The notes under the pieces are model-generated. The model worked only from the letters and a program-made list of their open reading frames with translations, did no database searches and was not told the DNA's origin. This document shows positions 52,317 through 60,364 of a stretch of DNA of 64,000 nt, in pieces; position 1 is the stretch's first letter; each line of letters starts with the position of its first letter. The stretch spans positions 1 to 64,000 of the forward strand of contig NZ_WPZO01000011.1 of the NCBI RefSeq assembly GCF_013031355.1. The letters are read 5' to 3'. The DNA comes from Ruegeria arenilitoris. GTDB taxonomy: Bacteria; Pseudomonadota; Alphaproteobacteria; Rhodobacterales; Rhodobacteraceae. Position numbers and translations under genes: made by a program.

Positions 52317-52997
52317 ATGAGCCTATTCAACAGACCGAAATCATTGACGGAATTGGTGACCGAGAACCTGCGCGATCGGATTACCAAAGGTGAGTTCGAG
52401 TTGGGCGAACAGTTGTCCGAGGCTCGAATCGCCAAGAATCTTGAGGTTAGCCGCACCCCTGTGCGCGAGGCGATCAACCGGCTCGAAATGGAAGGTCTGC
52501 TGGTCGTCGAGCCGCAAAGGGGGTCCTTTGTGTTCAACCTGGAACCAGAAGAACTGGCTAAGCTCTGCGATGCGCGTGTCTGCCTTGAAACAACCGCCTT
52601 AACCTTGGCCATGCAGGCGAACCCGCAAGCGCTTCATGCCGCGCTTGGCGACTGCGTCGAACGGATGAAAGTGGCCCGCAAGGCTGGGAACGATGCAGAA
52701 TACCTGTTTCAGGATACGATGTTTCACCAATGCCTTTTCGACTGTGCCGATAATCGGTTTCTCAACGACGCCTATCAGACGATTGCATTGAAAATGGCGG
52801 CATTGCGAAGCCGGTTGGGACACCACCCAGACCACATGGCAAAATCCTACCGCGAACACTTAGAGTTGGTGCAATGCGTTCGGGATGGTGACGTTCACAA
52901 GGCACTGGAGATACTGAAGCTTCATATAGACAGGAAGGAAGGGTCCTATTGGAGTGATGCAACAAGCATGGACAGCCTAACTCAACAGTCGAAGTGA
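52317..52997 (+). CDS. GntR-family transcriptional regulator (FadR/FCD subfamily)
   Basis: A 226-residue regulator. The wHTH (about 8-75) reads LTELVTENLRDRITKGEFEL and EARIAKNLEVSRTPVREAIN; the FCD domain (about 85-220) has metal-binding His/Asp candidates in DTMFHQCLFDCADNRFLNDA and SYREHLELVQCVRDGDVHKA. Divergent from the TRAP/sugar-acid operon; it should repress it until a sugar-acid intermediate binds. GAGGAG precedes the ATG. Confidence 0.93.
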   Translation: MSLFNRPKSLTELVTENLRDRITKGEFELGEQLSEARIAKNLEVSRTPVREAINRLEMEGLLVVEPQRGSFVFNLEPEELAKLCDARVCLETTALTLAMQANPQALHAALGDCVERMKVARKAGNDAEYLFQDTMFHQCLFDCADNRFLNDAYQTIALKMAALRSRLGHHPDHMAKSYREHLELVQCVRDGDVHKALEILKLHIDRKEGSYWSDATSMDSLTQQSK

Positions 52998-53020
52998 GTG
53001 GCCTCAGTTCGACTGTTGAG
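52981..53020 (+). terminator. Hairpin overlapping the 3' end of gntR
   Basis: A perfect 13-bp stem CTCAACAGTCGAA/TTCGACTGTTGAG with a 14-base loop starts inside the last codons of gntR and contains its stop codon. No T-tract follows at once (CTTTTA comes about 10 bases later), so it acts at most as a partial terminator; a 3'-end stabiliser is the alternative. Confidence 0.5.
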
Positions 53021-53103
53021 GCAGTAATGTCTTTTACGTGAAGCTTCTAGAAATATCTCTGAGCAATAGGCGCATATTTCCTTTCAGACATACCCCTTGA
53101 AAC

Positions 53104-53448
53104 TCAATCACAGGCGGCCGTCACAATCATCTCAACCTTGAGAACGTCGTGCGCCAGTTTGGCCTCGCCACAGGCACGCGCCGGGGCGTGGCCTTCCGGC
53201 ACCCAAGCGTCCCAGACCTCATTCATCTCGGCGAAATCCGCCATGTCTGCCACCCAGATCACACATTGCAAAATGCGGGTTTTGTCGCTGCCCGCTTTGG
53301 CCAACAGATCCTCGACCTTAGACAGGATTTCGCGGGTCTGATCCGCAACCGTAGCAGCGTCCGAAGTCTGGCCACACAGATAGGCGACGCCATTGTGCTT
53401 GACGATCTTGCTCATGCGTTGGCCAGTTTCGATACGGGTGATTGTCAT
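53104..53448 (-). CDS. RidA-family (YjgF/YER057c/UK114) protein
   Basis: A 114-residue RidA-like protein. Key segments: NGVAYLCGQTSDAATVADQT and ILQCVIWVADMADFAEMNEV, with APARACGEAKLA near the C-terminus, where a conserved Arg holds the substrate carboxylate in active members. RidA enzymes hydrolyse reactive 2-imino/enamine acids to 2-oxo acids. Its place after a FAD amine-oxidising complex fits: the imine made by that complex would be its substrate. AAGGAG lies before the ATG. It is the last gene of the operon. Confidence 0.92.
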   Translation of the reverse strand: MTITRIETGQRMSKIVKHNGVAYLCGQTSDAATVADQTREILSKVEDLLAKAGSDKTRILQCVIWVADMADFAEMNEVWDAWVPEGHAPARACGEAKLAHDVLKVEMIVTAACD

Positions 53449-53462
53449 CTCGGATATCTCCT

Positions 53463-54578
53463 TTACAGAACCTTGCGGTCAAATCGATCAATGCGGAAGG
53501 GCGATAGATTGAAACGGCTTTGCCCACCTATCACCAAGTCTGCCAGAACCTGCCCTACGACAGGTCCCATCTGAAATCCATGCGCCGAAAACCCAAAGGC
53601 GTGGAACGCACGCGGGGCATTCACAGCCGGGCCGATGACGGGAAGGTTGTCAGGCATATAGGCTTCCAGCCCGGCCCACATCCGATTGATGCTGGCCTTG
53701 CGCATGATCGGGAAAAACTCGGCCGTGGTGCGGCAGGCTGCGGCCAGTTTGGCATAATCCAGCCGCGTGCGGTTGTTGGCGCGATCCGCAAATCCCTTGG
53801 CACCACCACCGATCAACACCGTGCCATTCTCGAACTGCTTGAAACTTAGTTGCCGGCTGATCGCTCCGACCACCGGCTTGGCAAAATGTGGCATCCGGGC
53901 AGTAATCATCAACATCGGCGCGGCATGGCTGAGGGGAACATTGTCACCGATCATCAGCGCGATTTTATCCGCCCAGGCCCCTGCACAGTTGACGACGGTT
54001 TCGGCCTCATACCCGTGCCGGGCACCCTGCGCCAGCCACGCGTCGCCCACGCGGCGGAGGCCCAGAACCTCTTCGCCTTCGATCACCTGAGCGCCATAAT
54101 TTTCGGCCGCCAGACGAAACGCCGTCGTCGCCTTGAAAGGGATCGCATACCCGTCCAGTTCAGAGATCACACCGCCAACGCAATTGGCACTCACATGCGG
54201 CAATCGTTCCCTGAGTTCGGCCTGATCGATGATCCGTTCATGCATAAATCCGGCGTCATGCATCTTGGCCTCGCGGGCCTGCGCGGTCGCCAGGTCCACT
54301 TCATCCACTGCGATGTTGACCAGCGTCTGACGGCGAAATCCGGTGTCATGACCCAGATCTTCATCCAGTGTCTGCCACATCTCCATCGACGCTTTCGACA
54401 AAGGGATCTCGGCCATGTCACGCCCCAGAAGCCGCACACCACCCGCATTAACGCCCGAGGCATGCCGCCCCGAGTAGTCCTTTTCAATCACGATCACCAA
54501 TGCGCCCTTGCGCGCCAGATGATAAGCTGTTGCGCAGCCTTGAATGCCGCCGCCAATGATCAGAACGTCGGCCTTCAT
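53463..54578 (-). CDS. FAD-dependent oxidoreductase (DAO family), beta-like subunit of an opine-oxidase/HcnC-type complex
   Basis: A 371-residue DadA/DAO-type flavoprotein. FAD-binding GGGIQGCATAYHLARKGALV at the N-terminus, followed by SGRHASGVNAGGVR; late segments are KFPIMRK-like EFFPIMRKASINRMWAGLEA and GFSAHGFQMGPVVG. This is the oxidising subunit of heteromeric enzymes such as opine oxidase (OoxB), HcnC and D-hydroxyproline dehydrogenase. It oxidises the C-N bond of a secondary amine. Its ATG overlaps the stop of the alpha-like subunit gene (ATGA). Confidence 0.9.
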   Translation of the reverse strand: MKADVLIIGGGIQGCATAYHLARKGALVIVIEKDYSGRHASGVNAGGVRLLGRDMAEIPLSKASMEMWQTLDEDLGHDTGFRRQTLVNIAVDEVDLATAQAREAKMHDAGFMHERIIDQAELRERLPHVSANCVGGVISELDGYAIPFKATTAFRLAAENYGAQVIEGEEVLGLRRVGDAWLAQGARHGYEAETVVNCAGAWADKIALMIGDNVPLSHAAPMLMITARMPHFAKPVVGAISRQLSFKQFENGTVLIGGGAKGFADRANNRTRLDYAKLAAACRTTAEFFPIMRKASINRMWAGLEAYMPDNLPVIGPAVNAPRAFHAFGFSAHGFQMGPVVGQVLADLVIGGQSRFNLSPFRIDRFDRKVL

Positions 54579-55972
54579 TCCGCTGCCCCCGCCGAAACTG
54601 AGCCGTACCGGCCCAGTTCATCCAAGGTCAGCAGGCGCTGGGGGCTGCGCAATCGGTAATATCCGACCTCTTCGGGGCTTTCCGCACGCCACTGTGCCAA
54701 CAGCCCGGCCACGACATGGCCGCATTGTCGTCCCTGACATGGGCCCATTCCACAGCGCGTCAGGGATTTCAGAGCGTTCGGGTCCCGCGCACCTTGTTCG
54801 AACCCCTTTCGCAAGTCGCCCAAGGACTGCTCTTCGCAACGGCAAACCTGAGTTTCTGCGTCACGCGGCAATCTAAGCGCCTCGGTAGGGCGGTACAGGC
54901 AGTCGATGAAACGGCGAAACGGTTTCAAAGCCGACAAGTCGTTCAGGTCAGCGCGCACGCTTTGATCCCTGTCGGCCTGGGAAATCCGACCAAGGCGAAA
55001 CAGGATATTCTGCGCGGCCACACGCCCGGCGGCACGCGCGCCATCTGCACCAATAATTCCAGCGCCATCGCCGCCAACCGAAACATGCGGAACCGAGCTT
55101 TGGCCAAACGCATCAACCGTAACCTGCCAGCACATCTGTGTACTGTTCCAATGATGCGCCAACCCCATCGCCCGGGACATGTTCAGGTTGGGCTGAACGC
55201 CATGATGCAGGAACACTGTATCGGCCGAAACCTCGTGTTGCTGGCCCGATGCCGAAAAACGCAGGCCCGTGGCCCTGTCATCGCCGATCACCTCAAGGTT
55301 CTCGGCATATCGGTAGGTGGCAACACCCGAAGCGCGGATTTCCCGCAACAAAGACAAGCCCTTGCGCAGGTTTCCAAGCTGCTGCAGGGCGCGTGGCATA
55401 AGGGGGGCAGCGTCAAAAAAATGCTGACGCGGGGTCGTATCGACAAGCGCGGCCACCTGTACACCCAATCGCAAATATTGCGCCACTATCAGGTACAGCA
55501 ATGGGCCGGACCCGGCAAAGACAGCTCCGTCCGCAACTACCGCATCCGACTTGAGCATCACCTGCGCCGCACCCGCCGTCATGACGCCGGGCAAGGTCCA
55601 CCCGGGTATCGGCATGGGTCGTTCCATGGCGCCGGGGCACAACAGCATCTCACGGCAATGCACTTCTCGGGTTTCACCCTGATAAGAAAACAGAATGCGA
55701 CCATCATCCCCCAAATGCCAGACGTCTGCTCCGGCAAGATGTGTCGCGCCGGATTGTTCGAAGCGGATGATCAGATCAGCGCCTGCCGCATAATCCGGTC
55801 CAAGGTGTGCGGCATCCGGCAAAGGGCTGTCTGCCGCAGAGCGATAGATCTGCCCCCCTGCCCGATCGGCCCGGTCCAGAACTACAACATCCGCACCGGC
55901 CTGCGCCAATTCAATGGCAGCCGACATACCAGCTGGGCCGGCCCCAATGATCGCGCAATCAAAGGCCTTCAT
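54575..55972 (-). CDS. NAD(P)/FAD-dependent oxidoreductase with [2Fe-2S] domain, opine-oxidase alpha/HcnB-like subunit
   Basis: A 465-residue flavoprotein. It begins MKAFDCAIIGAGPAGMSAAI with a dinucleotide-binding fold; a second Rossmann segment is at VVADGAVFAGSGPLLYLIVA. The C-terminus is a BFD-like [2Fe-2S] domain with cysteines in VCRCEEQSL and RCGMGPCQGRQCG. The start at 55972 overlaps the small [2Fe-2S] gene by 14 bases. Known homologues (OoxA, HcnB, hydroxyproline dehydrogenase) pass electrons from the DAO-type partner to the chain. Confidence 0.9.
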   Translation of the reverse strand: MKAFDCAIIGAGPAGMSAAIELAQAGADVVVLDRADRAGGQIYRSAADSPLPDAAHLGPDYAAGADLIIRFEQSGATHLAGADVWHLGDDGRILFSYQGETREVHCREMLLCPGAMERPMPIPGWTLPGVMTAGAAQVMLKSDAVVADGAVFAGSGPLLYLIVAQYLRLGVQVAALVDTTPRQHFFDAAPLMPRALQQLGNLRKGLSLLREIRASGVATYRYAENLEVIGDDRATGLRFSASGQQHEVSADTVFLHHGVQPNLNMSRAMGLAHHWNSTQMCWQVTVDAFGQSSVPHVSVGGDGAGIIGADGARAAGRVAAQNILFRLGRISQADRDQSVRADLNDLSALKPFRRFIDCLYRPTEALRLPRDAETQVCRCEEQSLGDLRKGFEQGARDPNALKSLTRCGMGPCQGRQCGHVVAGLLAQWRAESPEEVGYYRLRSPQRLLTLDELGRYGSVSAGAAE

Positions 55973-56270
55973 CGGTTGCCTCGGAGTTTTCGGTAATATC
56001 TTGTGTCGCAACACTCATGCCATCCGCTACCCGGCGCAAACAGGCTTGTTGATTGGGAAGACCATCAATTTCGACCATGCATTCAAAACAGACGCCCATG
56101 GCGCAGTACGCGCTGCGCTCTTCGCCCGACAGGGCCGCTTTGCGGGTCACGACCTGACTTGCCACAGCCATCGCAGACCATACCGACTGGCCTTTGCGCG
56201 CATTGACCGGCTGATCATTGACGATCAACGTCACCAGATCGTGGTCGTCGTCTTGCAAGGATCTGAACAT
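55959..56270 (-). CDS. Small [2Fe-2S] ferredoxin-like subunit (OoxC/HcnA-like)
   Basis: A 103-residue Fer2_4-type protein. Cysteines lie in YCAMGVCFECMVEIDG and NQQACLRRV, matching the C-x4-C-x2-C…C pattern for a [2Fe-2S] cluster. The start MFRSLQ is chosen by homology to the family and because upstream codons in the frame would run into the dctP-side hairpin. With the two flavoprotein genes downstream it makes the three-subunit dehydrogenase. It is separated from the dctP gene by a strong hairpin. Confidence 0.88.
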   Translation of the reverse strand: MFRSLQDDDHDLVTLIVNDQPVNARKGQSVWSAMAVASQVVTRKAALSGEERSAYCAMGVCFECMVEIDGLPNQQACLRRVADGMSVATQDITENSEATDEGL

Positions 56271-56293
56271 GGGGTGATCTCCGTGGGTTGGCA

Positions 56294-56325
56294 GGGCAAG
56301 GCGCGGGGAGGAGCACGCCTTGCCC
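56294..56325 (-). other. Intercistronic hairpin after dctP
   Basis: Perfect 10-bp stem GGGCAAGGCG/CGCCTTGCCC with a 12-base loop between the dctP stop (56345) and the [2Fe-2S] subunit gene start. No T-tract. Such hairpins commonly protect the binding-protein part of a transport-operon mRNA so more of that protein is made. Confidence 0.55.
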
Positions 56326-56344
56326 GATCGCGGGGTCTGATCGA

Positions 56345-57337
56345 TTAATTGCCGATCTTGTCGAGGATGGACTGACCCCAATCCTGACCCACATCCTCAA
56401 GGACCTGCGGCCAGACCTGAGCACGTACATGGGCAGCGGTGGCGGCAAGCTCTTCATCCGTCAGTGACACGATGGTTGCGCCATTGTCGGCCAGCTTCTG
56501 CTCGAACGCGCCCTGATCGGCCTCGGCGGTGTCCCAGCGCTTGGATTCGAACGCCAATGCCGCGCTTTCCAACGCGGCGCGATCTTCGTCGCTCAGTTCG
56601 GCCAGAGTGCCCGAGTTGATGATCATGTACCAAACTTCGAAATGTGTATTCACAGGCACATACGACGTGGTCACATCACGGAACGAGGCATAGTAGCCCT
56701 CGGCACCCGAGCCGACGACACCATCAACCACACCAGTTTGTACGGCGGTGAATGCCTCGGAGAAGGGAATGGGCGACGAGATGTACCCCAGAGCATCCGC
56801 GGTCAGCTGGAAGCTCTTGATACCCGGTACGCGAACCTTGATACCTTTTGCGGTTGTCGGATCGCCCGGGTTCACCGCGTCGGTATTCAGGGCAACGCCG
56901 CCGAAATACACCGGATAGGCTGCCAGCATGGTGATATCCTGCTTGGCATAAAGATCCTTCATGGCTGTGTGGATCGCGCCACCGGGACCGTAGATCTTTT
57001 TCGCTTCGCCCCAGTTTGCTGCAACATAGGGGAATGCCGAGATTTGCATACGGCGATCAACCGCTGTGGCGGCGGGCTGCACAGCCATGTCGATGGCACC
57101 AACCGAAATCCGTTCTTGAACCGAAGTGTAGTCACCCAAGGCAGATGCCGGGAACAGGTTCAGCTCCAACGAACCATTGGTGGCGGCCTTCAACTCATCA
57201 GCAAAAACGCTCAGCTCATTGTCGATGGTCGCACCCTGAGGGCGAATATGGCTGATCTTCAGGGTTTCGGCAGTTGCGATCCCCGCAGTTGCCACAACAG
57301 CTGCGGCCAGGCAGGTGGATTTCAGAAAGCTCATCAT
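56345..57337 (-). CDS. dctP: TRAP transporter substrate-binding protein DctP
   Basis: A 330-residue periplasmic binding protein with signal peptide (FLKSTCLAAAVVATAGIATA). Typical DctP pattern: ISHIRPQGATIDNELSVFAD, LFPASALGDYTSVQERISVG, KGIKVRVPGIKSFQLTADAL and AVQTGVVDGVVGSGAEGYYA. It belongs to a different ligand subfamily from the first DctP in the window. The ligand is probably an amino acid or opine, inferred from the downstream oxidase. GGAGGAG precedes the start. Confidence 0.93.
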   Translation of the reverse strand: MMSFLKSTCLAAAVVATAGIATAETLKISHIRPQGATIDNELSVFADELKAATNGSLELNLFPASALGDYTSVQERISVGAIDMAVQPAATAVDRRMQISAFPYVAANWGEAKKIYGPGGAIHTAMKDLYAKQDITMLAAYPVYFGGVALNTDAVNPGDPTTAKGIKVRVPGIKSFQLTADALGYISSPIPFSEAFTAVQTGVVDGVVGSGAEGYYASFRDVTTSYVPVNTHFEVWYMIINSGTLAELSDEDRAALESAALAFESKRWDTAEADQGAFEQKLADNGATIVSLTDEELAATAAHVRAQVWPQVLEDVGQDWGQSILDKIGN

Positions 57338-57373
57338 GGATAGATCTCCTCCGTGGATGATGAAAAGGGCGGC

Positions 57374-58672
57374 TTAGTAGCCAAAGAAACGGGGCAGCCA
57401 CATCGACAGATCCGGCCAGAAGCTGGTCAGGAAGACGACGGGCAGATATCCCAGCAGGATCAGGGTCATGGCCGGGCGGATCACTTTGGTGACCGGCACC
57501 CGACCGATGCGCGCACCCAAATACAGGATCGAGGCATAAGGCGGCGTCACACCACCCATGGCGGTATTCACCCCCATGATCGCGGCGAACTGGATCGGGC
57601 TGACACCGATGGCCTGCATCAGCGGCAACAACAAAGGAGCGATCAGGATGATGGCGGTGACATCATTCACAACCATGCCGACGAGAAACAGCAGGATGTT
57701 GATCAGGATCAGCAGCAGTACCTTGTTCTCGGTTACCGAAAAGATCGCTTCGACGATTGCCTGCGGGACGCTTTCCAAAACGAACATCTGGCTGAGGATC
57801 ATCGAGAACAGGATCATCAGCATAATCGCACCGACCGAGGTCGCGGCCTCTCTGCCCGCACCAAAGAAGGTTTTGATGTCCAATCCCTTGTAGATCAGGA
57901 AACCCACCGGGATCGCATAAATCACAGCCACGGCGGCGGCTTCGGTCGGGGTCATGATACCGCCATAGATACCGCCCAGAATGATCACCGGCATCAACAG
58001 AGCAGGCGTCGCCTTGAAACCGCGCGAGGTTGCCTCGGACACAAAAGCCTGCCCTTTCAGCGGTTCATTCAACTGCAGGGGGAATTTGCGCGCCATGCGT
58101 ATGTTTACGGCCGAGAAACTTGCCATGATCAGCAGGCCGGGACCCAATGTAGCAAGGAAGCAGGCCAGAATTGAGGTGTCTGTCACCCAGCCATAGACGA
58201 TCATTGTCACCGAAGGCGGGATCAACAGACCCAGCAGCGAAGCGTTGGCAATCAGCGCCGTCGCATATTCGCGGGGATAGCCCTGTTTCTCCATCTCGGG
58301 GATCAGCAGGGGACCAATCGCAGCGACGCCGGTCAGGCCCGAACCCGAGATAGCACCAATCAGCGCGCAAGAGACGGTGGCGACCACACCCAGGCCACCG
58401 CGCAGGTGGCCAATGAAGATATTGACGAAGTTCAAAAGGCTGGCAGCGATACCCGAGACCGACATGATCGTCCCGGCCAGAACAAACAGCGGAATGGCCA
58501 GCAACACCGGATTGCCAAGCTGCTGAAAGCCCCACAGCATATTGCCCTTCATGACAACATCACCGGCGAAATACATCACCATCAGCCCCGCCCCGAAACA
58601 GTAGGGCAGTGGCACGCCCAGCGTCAGCAGGATGACCAGAACCAGGACAGCGAACAGCGCGATCTCGATCAT
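57374..58672 (-). CDS. dctM: TRAP transporter large permease DctM
   Basis: A 432-residue multi-helix permease. MIEIALFAVLVLVILLTLGV starts it; the ATG overlaps the stop of dctQ (ATGA). DctM signatures: GVPLPYCFGAGLMVMYFAG, LAIPLFVLAGTIMSVSGIA, GAISGSGLTGVAAIGPLLIP and MTPTEAAAVAVIYAIPVGF. It drives Na+-coupled import together with the DctQ and DctP proteins. Confidence 0.95.
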   Translation of the reverse strand: MIEIALFAVLVLVILLTLGVPLPYCFGAGLMVMYFAGDVVMKGNMLWGFQQLGNPVLLAIPLFVLAGTIMSVSGIAASLLNFVNIFIGHLRGGLGVVATVSCALIGAISGSGLTGVAAIGPLLIPEMEKQGYPREYATALIANASLLGLLIPPSVTMIVYGWVTDTSILACFLATLGPGLLIMASFSAVNIRMARKFPLQLNEPLKGQAFVSEATSRGFKATPALLMPVIILGGIYGGIMTPTEAAAVAVIYAIPVGFLIYKGLDIKTFFGAGREAATSVGAIMLMILFSMILSQMFVLESVPQAIVEAIFSVTENKVLLLILINILLFLVGMVVNDVTAIILIAPLLLPLMQAIGVSPIQFAAIMGVNTAMGGVTPPYASILYLGARIGRVPVTKVIRPAMTLILLGYLPVVFLTSFWPDLSMWLPRFFGY

Positions 58673-59160
58673 TGCGCGTCTCCTTGAGGGATGGAAGCGA
58701 CCGGAGCGAACAGCGCTCGTAGATGCGTCAGCAGGTGCCAGGCGGTGAAGATCATCATCAGCACCATGCCGACGAACAACGCGACATCGACATAGAAGGT
58801 CGGAAGGTACAGGGTCGGACTCTCGCGCCATACGCGTATCGAGTATTTGGTAAAGTCCCAGGCCCAGGTGGTCAGCCAGAGGCCGACGATCAGACTGATA
58901 ACCTCTCCGATAACCGCAAGCACCTGATGCTGCCGCTCGGTGGACAGAAAGATCTCAAGCACGTTTGCACGGATATGCGTGTTCTCGCGCGAGGCATTGA
59001 CGGCACCCATCATGTAAAGCCACAGCGTGGGATAAAGCAGGCTTTCCTCCAGCCCCATAACGGGGATTTCCAGCACGTACCGCGTGATCACCTGCACGAA
59101 TTGCCCAATGGCAACCAGGCAGATCAGGACTGTTAGCAGGACACTTGCAAAGCGTGTCAT
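58669..59160 (-). CDS. dctQ: TRAP transporter small permease DctQ
   Basis: A 163-residue DctQ-family protein with four hydrophobic helices (VLLTVLICLVAIGQFVQVIT, LEESLLYPTLWLYMMGAVNA, VLAVIGEVISLIVGLWLTTW, VDVALFVGMVLMMIFTAWHL). Start 59160 is selected because GGAGGGGGAA stands right before it; the frame is open about 140 bases further upstream but without a good site. It heads the second TRAP operon, divergent from a LysR gene. Confidence 0.88.
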   Translation of the reverse strand: MTRFASVLLTVLICLVAIGQFVQVITRYVLEIPVMGLEESLLYPTLWLYMMGAVNASRENTHIRANVLEIFLSTERQHQVLAVIGEVISLIVGLWLTTWAWDFTKYSIRVWRESPTLYLPTFYVDVALFVGMVLMMIFTAWHLLTHLRALFAPVASIPQGDAQ

Positions 59161-59255
59161 TTCCCCCTCCGTCAGACCGAATGCAGGTGGTGCATTCGTG
59201 GCGGGAAAATTGCGGGCGCGAGACATTAAGTCAAAACGATTAAATTGATTATTGG

Positions 59256-59270
59256 ATAAAGTTACTTTAT
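59256..59270. promoter_or_regulatory. Perfect palindrome in the dctQ/LysR divergent region
   Basis: ATAAAGT-T-ACTTTAT, arms of seven bases with a single central base, in an AT-rich region between the dctQ start and the LysR gene start (59305). It is a good candidate for the LysR binding site or overlapping promoter operator. Confidence 0.55.
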
Positions 59271-59304
59271 ACGCCGAGGGAAAATGTAAGGTTATCAGAG
59301 GCAA

Positions 59305-60219
59305 ATGAATCTCAGCTTTCGCCAGCTACAGGCCTTTCGTGAGGTCATGCGGACAGGTTCAGTATCCGAGGCCGCCCGAATCCTCGGCCGTACCCAACCG
59401 GCCGTAAGCGCGCTGATCGCGAACCTCGAAGCAGAGTTGGGGATCGCCCTGTTCCGTCGGCAGCGCGGCAAAATGGCCCCTACACCCGAGGCTCAGTATT
59501 TCGTCACCGAGGCTGAGGCGATCCTGGATCGTCTGATGCTGTCGACCCGGACGATGCGCGAGATCGGCGCTCTGACCAAGGGTCGCCTGAACATCGCCTG
59601 CATGCCCGCCGCCGCCAGTCTGCTTATGCCGCAAATTCTGGGCGAGTTTCTGTTGGACAAGCCGGATGTGAAAGCATCGCTGATGATGCGTGCATCGCCG
59701 GTCATCGAAGAATGGGTGGCCTCTCAGCAATATGACATCGGGTTGGGCGAAACACCGAAACCCACCGCAGCTATTGAAACCATCGACTTTGACATGAGAT
59801 GCGTATGCGCAATTCCTGCGGATGATCCACTGACCGAGTTGGACACGTTCGAAGCCCGCCACTTGTCGGGCCGCCCGATGGCCGGGCTGCAAGACGGGCA
59901 TCCAAACCTGATCGCAACCCAAAGAGCTTTCGCCATTCAAAAAGCAAAATTCGAACAACGGTTCGAACTCCGAACCTTTCACCCGGCTTTAACCCTGGTG
60001 GAAAAAGGGCTTTGTTATTGTATCTGCGATCCGATTACCGCAGCTGGATACAACAACATGCGACCCGAGCCGAGACCTGTTGTGTTCCGGCCGTTCCGCC
60101 CCAATGTCGTTCTAAACGTCTCTATAATGCGACCGGCGCACCGTCCCCCATCTGCATTGGCAAGTGAGTTTACCCAGCAGTTGGAAGCTGCATTGGAGCG
60201 TGTCAACAATCAGTTTTGA
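59305..60219 (+). CDS. LysR-family transcriptional regulator
   Basis: A 304-residue LTTR with HTH at residues 2-62 (LSFRQLQAFREVMRTGSVSE, AARILGRTQPAVSALIANLE). The TQPAVSALI recognition helix and the ALTKGRLNIACMPAAAS entry to the effector domain resemble OccR/NocR-type regulators of opine catabolism genes. Divergent from the TRAP-oxidase operon, it is its probable activator, which fits the opine-oxidase-like enzyme. The resemblance is by eye only. Confidence 0.88.
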   Translation: MNLSFRQLQAFREVMRTGSVSEAARILGRTQPAVSALIANLEAELGIALFRRQRGKMAPTPEAQYFVTEAEAILDRLMLSTRTMREIGALTKGRLNIACMPAAASLLMPQILGEFLLDKPDVKASLMMRASPVIEEWVASQQYDIGLGETPKPTAAIETIDFDMRCVCAIPADDPLTELDTFEARHLSGRPMAGLQDGHPNLIATQRAFAIQKAKFEQRFELRTFHPALTLVEKGLCYCICDPITAAGYNNMRPEPRPVVFRPFRPNVVLNVSIMRPAHRPPSALASEFTQQLEAALERVNNQF

Positions 60220-60260
60220 AGCAGCGTGAATACTCGGCGGATGCATTTCAGCCGGGCAAC

Positions 60261-60281
60261 GGCCCCGGTAATGCCGGGGCC
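60261..60281. terminator. Hairpin terminator between convergent LysR and DMGDH genes
   Basis: Perfect 8-bp stem GGCCCCGG/CCGGGGCC with loop TAATG, followed on the plus strand by ATATTTGT. It sits in the 145-base gap between two convergent genes and may serve both. Confidence 0.65.
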
Positions 60282-60364
60282 ATATTTGTCAGGTGGATTT
60301 TGTGCGAAAACACTTCGCGTTCTGGCGAGATGATGACCTCCCCAAAGGGAAGAGTTAGTTTCGC

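Noticed and set aside
54716..55996. A 426-codon open frame opposite the FAD/[2Fe-2S] subunit gene
   Set aside because: Antisense shadow; the minus strand has a complete flavoprotein with cysteine motifs.
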